From an uncultured Collinsella sp. (lineage in GTDB: Bacteria > Actinomycetota > Coriobacteriia > Coriobacteriales > Coriobacteriaceae): a DNA stretch of 14,156 nucleotides. A program made the translations under genes and the position numbers. Within the stretch, counting starts at the first letter, position 1, and each line of letters starts with the position of its first letter. The stretch covers positions 1 to 14,156 of the forward strand of contig URRN01000033.1 of NCBI GenBank assembly GCA_900550185.1. The letters are read 5' to 3'. The notes beneath the pieces were generated by a model. It did not search any database. It was not told the DNA's origin and was given only the letters and a program-made list of their open reading frames with translations. Below, in pieces: positions 1-7,064 of this stretch.

Positions 1-80
1 CCGCGGTCCTCAAAACCGTTGCGAGGCGTGCAAAACGTCTTGGATGTGTTCGATTCACATACGTTCCCGCCATACGCTAC

Positions 81-136
81 CAGCGCTTTTGTGCTCGCGG
101 TCTTGCTGCGTGCCGCAAAGGCGCTGTTTTGTTTTT
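81..136 (+). terminator. Rho-independent terminator of an off-window upstream gene
   Basis: A 12-bp stem pairs 81-92 with 115-126, including two G-U wobbles, across a 22-nt loop. The tract TTTTGTTTTT follows at 127-136. It most likely ends transcription of a + strand gene lying left of the window and separates it from mobA. Confidence 0.7.
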
Positions 137-190
137 GCACGAGCTTTTCGTAGCGCTGCTATTTCGGTGGCTGTATTTAGCTTCGTGCAC
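136..190 (+). promoter_or_regulatory. imperfect inverted repeat in the mobA leader
   Basis: TGCACGAGCT at 136-145 pairs with AGCTTCGTGCA at 180-190 with one bulged base, leaving about 34 nt between the arms. It starts where the upstream terminator's T tract ends, so it would lie in the mobA 5' leader or promoter region. I could not recognise a known riboswitch or operator in it, and no convincing -35/-10 pair was found. Its function is unknown. Confidence 0.3.
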
Positions 191-226
191 CGGGTTTCGA
201 GCATGCCGATGGAGGTGTTTTGCCGT

Positions 227-859
227 ATGACTACCGTAAGACGGGCCGATCTTTCTTGTGTTGTCCAGGCGGGCGGGTTGTCGTCGCGCATGGGCTGCGA
301 TAAGGCGCGCATGGCGTTTTGCGGTGAGCCGCTCATCGAGCGTGTTCTGGGTCGGCTGGCGCCAGTTGCCGGCGAGTTGGTCGTGACGACTTCGCGTCCC
401 AGCGAGCTTGCCCATCTTGAGGAGCACGCGTTTGGCGGCCTGGTGCCGCGTGTGGTGGCTGACCTTGAAGGGTCGGCGGGCGCCATGCGCGGCATCGCGA
501 GCTCGTTGGCCGCGGCCCGATTGCCGCTCGTGGCGATCGTCGCCTGCGATATGCCGTTTGTCTCGCCGGAACTCATTGGCGCGCTTGTCGATCGTGTTGA
601 AGCCGAGGCGCTCGACGTGTGCGTGCCGCGCGAGGAGCGGGGGATTGAGCCGCTTTGCGCCGTCTGGCGCCGTGACGCTTGTGCGCCGGTTGCCCATGAG
701 CTGCTCGCCTGCGACCGCCAGCGCATTCGCTGCCTGATCAATCGCGTTCAGGCTGGTTATATGGATGAACCGCAGATCGTTAAGGCCGCCGGCTCGACGC
801 TCTGCTTCGAGAACGTCAATACGCCCGAGGAGTTTGCGGCGGCCGAGTTACTCGCCTAG
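227..859 (+). CDS. mobA: molybdenum cofactor guanylyltransferase (MobA)
   Basis: Cytoplasmic nucleotidyltransferase that would transfer GMP from GTP to molybdopterin-Mo, making the dinucleotide cofactor. The 210-aa product is close to the usual 190-200 aa. Visible motifs are the nucleotide-binding signature AGGLSSRMGCDKA (residues 15-27), a GAMRGI segment (85-90) at the position of MobA's GPLAGI, the metal-binding CDMPF (107-111), and the C-terminal NVNTPEE (196-202), typical of MobA. I chose ATG 227 because GGAGG lies at 211-215; upstream in-frame codons would add a low-quality, non-homologous extension. A DUF3343 gene follows after 15 nt, apparently in one operon. Mo hydroxylases such as the one at 3016-6749 often use the CMP form made by MocA, so cytidylyl specificity is possible, although the motifs favour MobA. 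Confidence 0.85.
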   Translation: MTTVRRADLSCVVQAGGLSSRMGCDKARMAFCGEPLIERVLGRLAPVAGELVVTTSRPSELAHLEEHAFGGLVPRVVADLEGSAGAMRGIASSLAAARLPLVAIVACDMPFVSPELIGALVDRVEAEALDVCVPREERGIEPLCAVWRRDACAPVAHELLACDRQRIRCLINRVQAGYMDEPQIVKAAGSTLCFENVNTPEEFAAAELLA

Positions 860-874
860 ACGATTGGAGTCGCC

Positions 875-1270
875 ATGTCTCACGATATTTGTCCCGACAC
901 GGGAGAGCCTTGCACTTGCGACGGATCCGAACCCTGTACCTGCGGTTGTGGTAGCTGTGGACATACTGCGGAAGAGGAAGCGGCCGCCGCGGCGTATCGC
1001 GAGGCACACCGCGAAGGCCCGTCCGGTGATGTTCTCGACCATGAACGCAAGATCATCGTGTCGTTCGATAGCACCTTCGATGTGATGGAATGCGAACAGC
1101 TGTGCCTTGCCGCCGGTGTGCCCGGGCGCATCATGCCGCTGCCCGGCTCTATCACCGCCGGCTGCGGGCTGTGCTGGGCCATGCCGTTCTCGGGCGATGC
1201 CCTCTCCGCCTTCCGCGCCGCCACCGAGGGCCGCGTAACCCCCGCCGACTACCACCAGCTCGTTCTCTAA
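875..1270 (+). CDS. DUF3343 (putative Se/S carrier-like) protein with Cys-rich N-terminus
   Basis: A 131-aa protein. Residues 59-121 match my memory of the DUF3343 pattern (Pfam putative Se/S carrier-like family): FDSTFDVMECEQ (64-75), then PLPGSITAGCGLCW (88-101), with the family's conserved cysteine at C97. The role is not biochemically settled; family members occur beside selenium- and sulfur-metabolism genes. The N-terminal 30 residues are an unusual extension with seven cysteines (C6, 13, 15, 21, 23, 25, 28), built from a near-repeat EPCTCDG / EPCTCGCG, which could bind metal or carry persulfide. A stretch of Glu and Ala (33-40) links it to the domain. SD TGGAG (865-869) precedes ATG 875. 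It lies 15 nt after mobA, implying cotranscription and a link to Mo-cofactor or Mo-enzyme maturation. Confidence 0.75.
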   Translation: MSHDICPDTGEPCTCDGSEPCTCGCGSCGHTAEEEAAAAAYREAHREGPSGDVLDHERKIIVSFDSTFDVMECEQLCLAAGVPGRIMPLPGSITAGCGLCWAMPFSGDALSAFRAATEGRVTPADYHQLVL

Positions 1271-1290
1271 TCGCCAAAACCACCGCAAAG

Positions 1291-1366
1291 GTGCCTGTCC
1301 CCAATGTGCTGGTTTGGAACACGTGGACGAAACAGGTTTGAAACACGGGTTTTGCACGTCAGGCAC
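1291..1366. repeat. intergenic REP-like/dyad region upstream of gdhA
   Basis: In the DUF3343-gdhA gap, GTGCCTG (1291-1297) is inverted at 1360-1366, with ACGTG/CACGT (1321-1325, 1355-1359) nested directly inside the right arm. Between them is a direct near-repeat, GGTTTGGAACACGTG (1311-1325) and GGTTTGAAACACGGG (1335-1349), matching 13/15. From memory, GGTGCCTGTCCCC recurs in intergenic repeats of many bacteria. No T tract follows, so I do not call a terminator. Confidence 0.3.
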
Positions 1367-1527
1367 TCAAAAACGCTTCTACCTGCATCGTAATCAAAAC
1401 GAAACATCTGCTCGTCGGCTTATGCGAAATTTTCCCGCAACAGTGCGATATTATCCATAAACGATAAAGTTCGCGGCGCATGGGGTGCCGCGATCAACAT
1501 TTTTCGTTTCCCATCATTGGAGGAAGC

Positions 1528-2883
1528 ATGAGCTACACGCAGAAAGTTCTCGACGAGCTCAAGGCCCGCTATCCCGAGCAGCCTGAGTTCATCCAGGCCG
1601 CGACCGAGATCCTCGGCACCATCCAGCCGGCGCTCGACGCCCATCCCGAGTACGAGGAGGCCGCCCTGCTTGAGCGCCTCGTCGAGCCCGAGCGCATCGT
1701 TATGTTCCGTGTCCCCTGGGTCGATGACCAGGGCAAGGTTCAGGTCAACCGCGGCTATCGTGTCGAGTTCAACTCTGCCATTGGACCCTACAAGGGCGGC
1801 CTGCGCTTTAACCCGACGGTCACCCTGGGTATGCTCAAGTTCCTGGGTCTGGAGCAGATCCTCAAGAACAGCCTGACCACCCTTCCCATGGGCGGCGGCA
1901 AGGGCGGCTCCGACTTTGACCCCAAGGGCAAGTCCAACAACGAGATCATGCATTTCTGCCAGTCCTTCATGACCGAGCTCTATCGCCACATTGGCCCCAA
2001 CACCGACGTTCCCGCCGGCGACCTGGGCGTTGGCGGCCGCGAGGTTGCCTACCTGTTCGGTCAGTACAAGCGCCTGACCAACGAGTGGACCGGCGTCCTC
2101 ACCGGCAAGGGCCTCTCCTTTGGCGGCTCGCTCGCCCGTACCGAGGCCACCGGCTACGGTCTGGCCTACTTTGTGGACGAGTACCTCAAGAGCCGCGGCG
2201 ACTCCTTCGAGGGCAAGAACGTCGTCGTGCACGGCTCCGGCAACGTCGCTATCTACGCCGTTCAGAAGGTCTCCCAGCTCGGCGGCAAGGTGCTGGCCTG
2301 CTCCGACACCCACGGCTGGGTCGAGGATCCCGACGGCATCGACTACTCCGTGCTCGAGCACGTCTACAACAAGAAGCGCTCTGGCCACGACAAGGGCGTT
2401 ACGCTCGCTATGTACGTTGACGAGAAGCCCAACGCCGTGTGGCACGAGGGCGACGGCCGCGGCGTGTGGGAGCTGCCCTGCGACATCGCGCTGCCCTGCG
2501 CTCGCGAGAACACGCTGCTGCTCGAGGACGCCCAGGCGCTCGTCGCCAACGGCTGCAAGGTGGTCGGCGAGGGCGCAAACATGCCCACGACCATCGAGGC
2601 CACGACTTACTTCCAGGAGAACGGCGTCGCCTTTATGCCCGGTAAGGCTGCCAACGCCGGTGGCGTGCTCGTGTCCGGCCTGGAAATGAGCCAGAACGCC
2701 GAGCACCTGTCCTGGACCTTCGAGGAGGTCGACGGCAAGCTCGAGCAGCTCATGCGCGGCATGTTCCACAACGTGGACGACACCGCCAAGGAGTATGGCC
2801 AGGAGGGCAACTTCGTCATGGGCGCCAACATCGCCGGCTTCCTGAAGGTCGCCGACGCCATGCTCGCCCAGGGCGTCTGCTAA
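1528..2883 (+). CDS. gdhA: NADP-type glutamate dehydrogenase
   Basis: Catalyses reversible reductive amination of 2-oxoglutarate with ammonium to glutamate in the cytoplasm, normally as a homohexamer. The 451-aa length fits the bacterial ~450-aa class. Visible features are substrate-binding GPYKGG (86-91), catalytic-lysine motif PMGGGKGGSDFDPKG (120-134; K125), PAGDLGVGGRE (162-172; D165), GKGLSFGGS (193-201), the Rossmann motif HGSGNVA (235-241) and the C-terminal QNAEHLSW (389-396). NADP preference is inferred from similarity to the E. coli-type enzyme. ATG 1528 is chosen for SD TGGAGGAAG (1518-1526); an in-frame ATG at 1480 lacks an SD. The gene is alone, with a 257-bp upstream gap and its own terminator, and splits mobA/DUF3343 from the Mo hydroxylase genes. 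Confidence 0.96.
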   Translation: MSYTQKVLDELKARYPEQPEFIQAATEILGTIQPALDAHPEYEEAALLERLVEPERIVMFRVPWVDDQGKVQVNRGYRVEFNSAIGPYKGGLRFNPTVTLGMLKFLGLEQILKNSLTTLPMGGGKGGSDFDPKGKSNNEIMHFCQSFMTELYRHIGPNTDVPAGDLGVGGREVAYLFGQYKRLTNEWTGVLTGKGLSFGGSLARTEATGYGLAYFVDEYLKSRGDSFEGKNVVVHGSGNVAIYAVQKVSQLGGKVLACSDTHGWVEDPDGIDYSVLEHVYNKKRSGHDKGVTLAMYVDEKPNAVWHEGDGRGVWELPCDIALPCARENTLLLEDAQALVANGCKVVGEGANMPTTIEATTYFQENGVAFMPGKAANAGGVLVSGLEMSQNAEHLSWTFEEVDGKLEQLMRGMFHNVDDTAKEYGQEGNFVMGANIAGFLKVADAMLAQGVC

Positions 2884-2908
2884 ATCCAGCTCGACATAGC
2901 AACTGATG

Positions 2909-2940
2909 AGGCTCCCAGCATTTGTGCCGGGAGCCTTTTT
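2909..2940 (+). terminator. gdhA Rho-independent terminator
   Basis: AGGCTCCC (2909-2916) pairs with GGGAGCCT (2929-2936). After one A/C mismatch a further 3 bp form around a TTTG loop. The tract TTTTT runs over 2936-2940. It lies 26 nt after the gdhA stop codon. Confidence 0.88.
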
Positions 2941-2950
2941 CTATGGTGGT

Positions 2951-2979
2951 GAGGGCCGTGCGCCCTCGTTTGGTACACT
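2951..2979 (+). promoter_or_regulatory. candidate extended -10 promoter with adjacent dyad for the Mo-hydroxylase operon
   Basis: TGGTACACT (2971-2979) fits an extended -10 (TGnTAnnnT). No good -35 is visible. Immediately upstream, GAGGGC-N5-GCCCTC (2951-2967) is a perfect 6-bp inverted repeat overlapping the -35 position, where a repressor or activator could bind. The site lies between the gdhA terminator and the FAD subunit start at 3016. Confidence 0.4.
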
Positions 2980-3015
2980 AGAGGACACTGGACAAGTGAA
3001 GAGATGGGGGAGAAC

Positions 3016-3918
3016 GTGCTCAAGTTCGGTACCTACGTCCGTGTTGGAAACGCGGCCGAAGCCTATGAGCTCTTACAGAAGAACCGCAACAACAAGATTG
3101 TGGGCGGCGGCATCTGGATGCGTCTGGGTTCGCGTCGCGTGGCGACGGCGATTGACCTTTCGGCCTGCGGACTCGATCAGATCGAGGAGACCGAGACCGA
3201 GTTTCGCATCGGTGCCATGTGCACCCTGCGCCAGCTCGAGCGTCATGCCGGGCTCAACGCGCTTGTCAACAATGTCTTTGAGTTCGCCGTCCACGACATC
3301 GTGGGCGTGCAGCTGCGCAATACCGCCACGGTGGGCGGCAGCATCTACGGCCGCTTTGGCTTCTCGGACGTTCTCTCGGCGTTCCTGGCGCTCGATTCGT
3401 ATGTTGAGCTGACGGGCGCCGGCCGCGTGCCGCTCGCCGAGTTCGTGCGGATGGGTTACGTGCGCGACGTGATCGAGCACATCGTGGTCGTTAAACACGA
3501 TTACCGTGCGAGCTACGAGGCCGTGCGCAAGGCCGCGACCGACTTCCCCTCGTTGAACTTCACCGCCGCCTGGTGGAACAACACTTGGCACGTCACCGTG
3601 GGCGCCCGCCCGCTGCGCGCGACCCTGCTGCAGGGCGTGGCGTGCGGCCTTACCAACGAGCAGCCTTCCGAGGACGAGCTTCGCGCCCTTGCTGCATCCG
3701 TGCGTGCCCTGAGCTACGGAACCAACCTGTGGGGCTCGGCCGACTACCGCCGCCGCATCTCGGCCCCGCTCGCCATCCAGGCCGTGCGCCGTGCCGCCGG
3801 CATCGAGCTTTCTGCCGCGCTTGCCCGCGAGCTCGAGACCGTGCAGATCCCCAAGTTCGCCACGGACGAGTATTCCTGCCGCCGCGTGCCCGGCGTCGAT
3901 TCTAGCGAGGTGCGCTAA
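3016..3918 (+). CDS. molybdenum hydroxylase FAD-binding subunit (YgfM/XdhB/CoxM-like)
   Basis: Cytoplasmic FAD subunit expected to pass electrons between FAD and the [2Fe-2S] clusters of the partner at 3918-6749. The 300-aa product matches the FAD-binding domain of molybdopterin dehydrogenases: IVGGGIWMRLG (28-38) at the place of the usual AGGTDL loop, RIGAMCTL (64-71), and LRNTATVGGSIYGRFGFSD (100-118), the FAD pyrophosphate-binding NxATxGG segment. The C-terminal ~110 residues resemble the CO_deh_flav_C region. The size and gene pairing resemble E. coli YgfM. I prefer GTG 3016, preceded closely by GGGGAG (3007-3012); ATG 3004 is four codons upstream but has its purine tract directly abutting it. 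The stop overlaps the next start as TAATG, so translation is probably coupled. Confidence 0.88.
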   Translation: MLKFGTYVRVGNAAEAYELLQKNRNNKIVGGGIWMRLGSRRVATAIDLSACGLDQIEETETEFRIGAMCTLRQLERHAGLNALVNNVFEFAVHDIVGVQLRNTATVGGSIYGRFGFSDVLSAFLALDSYVELTGAGRVPLAEFVRMGYVRDVIEHIVVVKHDYRASYEAVRKAATDFPSLNFTAAWWNNTWHVTVGARPLRATLLQGVACGLTNEQPSEDELRALAASVRALSYGTNLWGSADYRRRISAPLAIQAVRRAAGIELSAALARELETVQIPKFATDEYSCRRVPGVDSSEVR

Positions 3919-6749
3919 TGGCTGCCAAACTCATCGATCTTTCCTTTACGCTCAACGGCCGCAAGGTCAAGGTTCAGATTGCCCCCGATACCATGCTCTT
4001 TTCGCTTTTGCGTGAGCAGGGTTGCGCGTCGGTGCGCTGCGCCTGCGAGACCACCAACTGCGGCCTGTGCACGGTGTGGCTCGACGGCGACCCGGTGCTG
4101 AGCTGCTCGGTTCCCGCCGCGCGCGTCGAGGGCCATACCATCACCACGCTCGAGGGTCTCAAGGCTGAGTCCGAGGCGCTTGCCCGCGCGATGGCTGCCG
4201 AAGGCGCCGAGCAGTGCGGTTTTTGCGCCCCCGGCCTTATCATGAACGTGCTGGCGCTTGCCCGCGCCGCCAAGGAGGACCCGAGCCTCGTCGCCACGCG
4301 CGAGGAGCTGTCGCGCCAGCTCGCCGGCAACCTCTGCCGTTGCAGCGGCTACGAGAGCCAGCTGCGCGCCATTGTCCGCTTCCTCAACGAGTCCGGCGTG
4401 CAGGTGGGCTTTGAGATGCCCGAGCTGCCGGTCAACGACACCAGCTGCGACGGTGTCTCGTACAAGCAGATCACCCATAAGCAGCCCAAGAAGGACTCGA
4501 AGGCGCTGCTCGAGGGCCGTCCCGTCTACACGGGCGATATGGTGCCCGCCGGCGCCCTGATCGTCAAACTCAAGCGCAGCCCCTATGCCCGCGCCAAGAT
4601 CCGCTCCATCGATACGTCGCGCGCCCTGAAGGTTCCCGGCGTGGTGGGCGTCTACACCTACGAGGACGTGCCCAAGCGCCGCTTTACCATCGCTGGCCAG
4701 AGCTATCCGCAGCCGAGTCCCTACGACCGCCTAATTCTCGAGAACCTCGTGCGTTACCAAAACGAGGAGGTGGCGATCGTTGCCGCCGAAACCGAGGAGG
4801 CCGCCGACAAGGCACTCAAGCTCATCAAGGTCGACTACGAGGTGCTCGAGCCGCTGCTCGACTTTACCCAGGCACTCGATAACGACATCGTGGTCCACCC
4901 CGAGGGCGACGTGACCTTTATGTTCCCGCAGGGCGGCGATGTCCCGCGCAACCTGGTGTGCAGCGGTACCAGCGATTTTGGCGACCTTGACGAGGCCTTC
5001 GCCCAGAGCGACATCGTCTTTGAGCGCACCTACACCAGCCAGGCCACGCAGACTGCGCCCATGGAGACCTTCCGCGCCTTCGCGACGACAGATGCGTTCG
5101 GCCGCATCTCGGTGACCACCTCTACGCAGGTGCCCTTCCACGTGCGCCGCATGGTCGCGCAGTCGCTCGACATTCCGCAGTCGCAGGTGCAGGTCATTAA
5201 GCCGCGCATCGGCGGCGGCTTTGGCTCCAAGCAGACGGGCTGCTGCGAGATCTTCGTTGCGTTTGTGACGCAGCAGACCGGCCGTCCGAGCTACTGCTGC
5301 TACACCCGCGAGGAGACCATCACCGCGGGCAACTCGCGCCACCAGATGCAGATGACCGTCAAGTTGGGCGCCATGAACGACGGCACCATCACGGCCATCG
5401 ATCTGCATACGCTGTCCAACGCCGGTGCGTACGGCGAGCACGCTACCACGACGATCGGCCTGTCGGGCCACAAGAGCCTGCCCATCTACAACCACGTGAA
5501 GGCGAGCCGCTTTAGCTGGGACGCCGTCTACACCAATACCAACCGCGGCGGCGCGTATCGTGGCTACGGTGCCACCCAGGGCCAGTTTGCCGTGGAGAGC
5601 GCCGTCAACGAGCTCGCCGACATGCTGCACATGGACCCCGCCGACCTGCGCCTTAAGAACATCGTGCGCGAGGGCGAGATCATGCCGCAGTACTACAACG
5701 AGAAGCTCAACGCCTGCGCGCTCGACCGCTGCCTGCTGCGCGCGATGGACATGATCGGCTGGCGCGACAAGCCGTTGGCCGTGGACCTGGGCGACCGCGT
5801 GCGCGCTCTGGGCTGCGCGCTCACCATGCAGGGCTCGGGCATCTCCAACGTGGATATCGCCGGCATCGACATGCGCCTTGAAGAGGGCGGCTTCATTACC
5901 ATCGGCACCGGTGCCACCGATAACGGCATGGGCGTCGACACGATCCTGGCGCAGATTGCCGCCGAGGAGCTGGGCGTGGAGAGCTCGCTGATCGTGGTGC
6001 GCGGCGTGGACACCGACGTGTCGCCGTTCGACGCCGGTTCGTACGCGAGCTCCGGTACCTACGTGACGGGCCTTGCCGCCAAGAACGCCGCGACCGAGCT
6101 GCGTGAGAAGATTTGTGCCAAGGCCGCCCAGATGTGGGATGTGGACGCCGCCGACGTGGTCTTCGATGGCCAGTACGTGCGTCTGTCCGACGAGCGCGCC
6201 GCGCGCGAGCAGAACCGCTACCTCACGCTGCGCGACTTTGCCAACCTGTGCGTCAAGAACATCGCAGGCGGCGACGCGCTCACCTCGCATGCCTCTGCCT
6301 GCCTGCCCGTTTCGCCCCCGCCGTTTATGGCCGGCATTGCCGAGGTCGAGGTCGACAAGGCCACCGGCAAGGTGACTGTGGTGGACTACGCGGCGGCTGT
6401 GGACTGCGGCACCGTGATCAACGAGGCACTCGCGCGCGTCCAGGCCGAGGGCGGCATTGCCCAGGGCATCGGCCACGCGCTCTACGAGATCGTCGAGCAC
6501 GACGACCGCGGCCGCCTGCGCACCGGCAACTTTATGAGCTACAAGCTGCCCACGCGCCTGGACATCGGCAGTATTCGCGTGGCCTTTGAGCCGAGCTACG
6601 AGCCGACGGGCCCGTTTGGCGCCAAGTCGATCGGCGAGGTCGTCATTAACACGCCGCTCGCCGCCGTGGCCTCGGCAGTGGCACACGCCACCGGCCACCA
6701 GGTGCGCTCGCTGCCGATCACGCCCGAGAAGGCCCTGCTGGGGGAGTAA
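3918..6749 (+). CDS. molybdenum hydroxylase, fused [2Fe-2S] and molybdopterin subunit (XdhD-like, possibly Se-dependent)
   Basis: A 943-aa fusion that would hydroxylate a purine or other N-heterocycle using water. The N-terminus (5-160) carries two clusters: plant-type C43-x4-C48-x2-C51 with C63, and the helical cluster Q99-CGFC (C100, C103) with C140-x-C142. A linker leads to the Mo-binding domains: GGGFGSK (432-438), AYRGYG (546-551, R548 at the xanthine dehydrogenase substrate-arginine position), TMQGSG (636-641), and GAKSIGE (901-907), whose E907 aligns with the catalytic glutamate. Length and architecture match E. coli XdhD (~956 aa), whose relatives are grouped with selenium-dependent Mo hydroxylases. 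Residue Q439 replaces the purine-binding glutamate of true xanthine dehydrogenases, so the substrate is uncertain. No selenocysteine would be needed, because labile Se would sit on the cofactor. A terminator follows. Confidence 0.9.
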   Translation: MAAKLIDLSFTLNGRKVKVQIAPDTMLFSLLREQGCASVRCACETTNCGLCTVWLDGDPVLSCSVPAARVEGHTITTLEGLKAESEALARAMAAEGAEQCGFCAPGLIMNVLALARAAKEDPSLVATREELSRQLAGNLCRCSGYESQLRAIVRFLNESGVQVGFEMPELPVNDTSCDGVSYKQITHKQPKKDSKALLEGRPVYTGDMVPAGALIVKLKRSPYARAKIRSIDTSRALKVPGVVGVYTYEDVPKRRFTIAGQSYPQPSPYDRLILENLVRYQNEEVAIVAAETEEAADKALKLIKVDYEVLEPLLDFTQALDNDIVVHPEGDVTFMFPQGGDVPRNLVCSGTSDFGDLDEAFAQSDIVFERTYTSQATQTAPMETFRAFATTDAFGRISVTTSTQVPFHVRRMVAQSLDIPQSQVQVIKPRIGGGFGSKQTGCCEIFVAFVTQQTGRPSYCCYTREETITAGNSRHQMQMTVKLGAMNDGTITAIDLHTLSNAGAYGEHATTTIGLSGHKSLPIYNHVKASRFSWDAVYTNTNRGGAYRGYGATQGQFAVESAVNELADMLHMDPADLRLKNIVREGEIMPQYYNEKLNACALDRCLLRAMDMIGWRDKPLAVDLGDRVRALGCALTMQGSGISNVDIAGIDMRLEEGGFITIGTGATDNGMGVDTILAQIAAEELGVESSLIVVRGVDTDVSPFDAGSYASSGTYVTGLAAKNAATELREKICAKAAQMWDVDAADVVFDGQYVRLSDERAAREQNRYLTLRDFANLCVKNIAGGDALTSHASACLPVSPPPFMAGIAEVEVDKATGKVTVVDYAAAVDCGTVINEALARVQAEGGIAQGIGHALYEIVEHDDRGRLRTGNFMSYKLPTRLDIGSIRVAFEPSYEPTGPFGAKSIGEVVINTPLAAVASAVAHATGHQVRSLPITPEKALLGE

Positions 6750-6773
6750 CAGGTCAGCGAACAAGTCGTAATT

Positions 6774-6803
6774 GGCGGGGCGGGGCAACTCGTCCCGCCT
6801 TTT
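6774..6803 (+). terminator. terminator of the Mo-hydroxylase operon
   Basis: GGCGGGGCG (6774-6782) pairs with CGTCCCGCC (6791-6799) as nine base pairs with one G-U wobble and an 8-nt loop, followed by TTTT (6800-6803). It lies 24 nt after the large-subunit stop codon. Confidence 0.75.
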
Positions 6804-6861
6804 GCACTCGTGGTGAGGTCGTGAGCTTGTAAAAGGTGTGCGTGCGCTTGCCGTTCGTATC

Positions 6862-6870
6862 TGCTATCAT
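6862..6870 (+). promoter_or_regulatory. candidate extended -10 promoter for the tRNA-Leu gene
   Basis: TGCTATCAT matches TGnTATnAT, 19 nt before the tRNA 5' end at 6890. No clear -35 hexamer is visible at 16-18 nt spacing. Confidence 0.45.
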
Positions 6871-6889
6871 TCCTAGTCTGTGCGCTCAT

Positions 6890-6973
6890 GCGGGCGTGGC
6901 GGAATTGGTAGACGCGCCAGATTTAGGTTCTGGTGGGATTCCCGTGAAGGTTCGAGTCCTTTCGCCCGCACCA
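6890..6973 (+). tRNA. tRNA-Leu (anticodon UAG)
   Basis: A complete class II tRNA, 84 nt with encoded CCA. The acceptor GCGGGCG (6890-6896) pairs fully with CGCCCGC (6963-6969); the discriminator is A6970 and CCA occupies 6971-6973. The anticodon stem CCAGA/TCTGG (6917-6921, 6929-6933) encloses the loop TTTAGGT, giving anticodon TAG at 6924-6926, which reads CUA and, with wobble, other CUN codons. The long variable arm GGG-ATT-CCC and the T arm AAGG-TTCGAGT-CCTT are present. A73 and the long variable arm fit leucine identity. It stands alone upstream of tig. Confidence 0.97.
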
Positions 6974-6981
6974 ACGCATCT

Positions 6982-7012
6982 GCGTCGGCTTCGGCCGTCG
7001 CGACTCTTTGTT
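6982..7012 (+). terminator. candidate UUCG-tetraloop terminator after the tRNA
   Basis: GCG-T-CGGC-TTCG-GCCG-T-CGC (6982-7001) folds into a 7-bp hairpin with one T/T mismatch and a stable C(UUCG)G loop. The following tract GACTCTTTGTT is only weakly T-rich, so it may act as an RNase barrier for tRNA 3' processing instead. Confidence 0.45.
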
Positions 7013-7064
7013 GCATAAAGGTACCAGCACCTCAGATAAGCTGGGCAGTATGAGGAGGAACGTG

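Noticed and set aside
44..226. N-terminal extension of MobA from ATG 44
   Set aside because: The extra 61 residues are Cys/Arg/Ser-rich and non-homologous, and the stretch overlaps the upstream terminator. A good SD precedes ATG 227, where the MobA fold begins.
1..226. Moco riboswitch upstream of mobA
   Set aside because: The conserved core could not be recognised; only a terminator and a simple imperfect inverted repeat are visible.
1420..2769. Long antisense open frame opposite gdhA (similar ones lie opposite tig, clpX, the Mo subunit and valS)
   Set aside because: High-GC genes routinely leave open antisense frames. The translations are Leu/Val/Gly/His-rich with no domain, and the sense genes are unmistakable.
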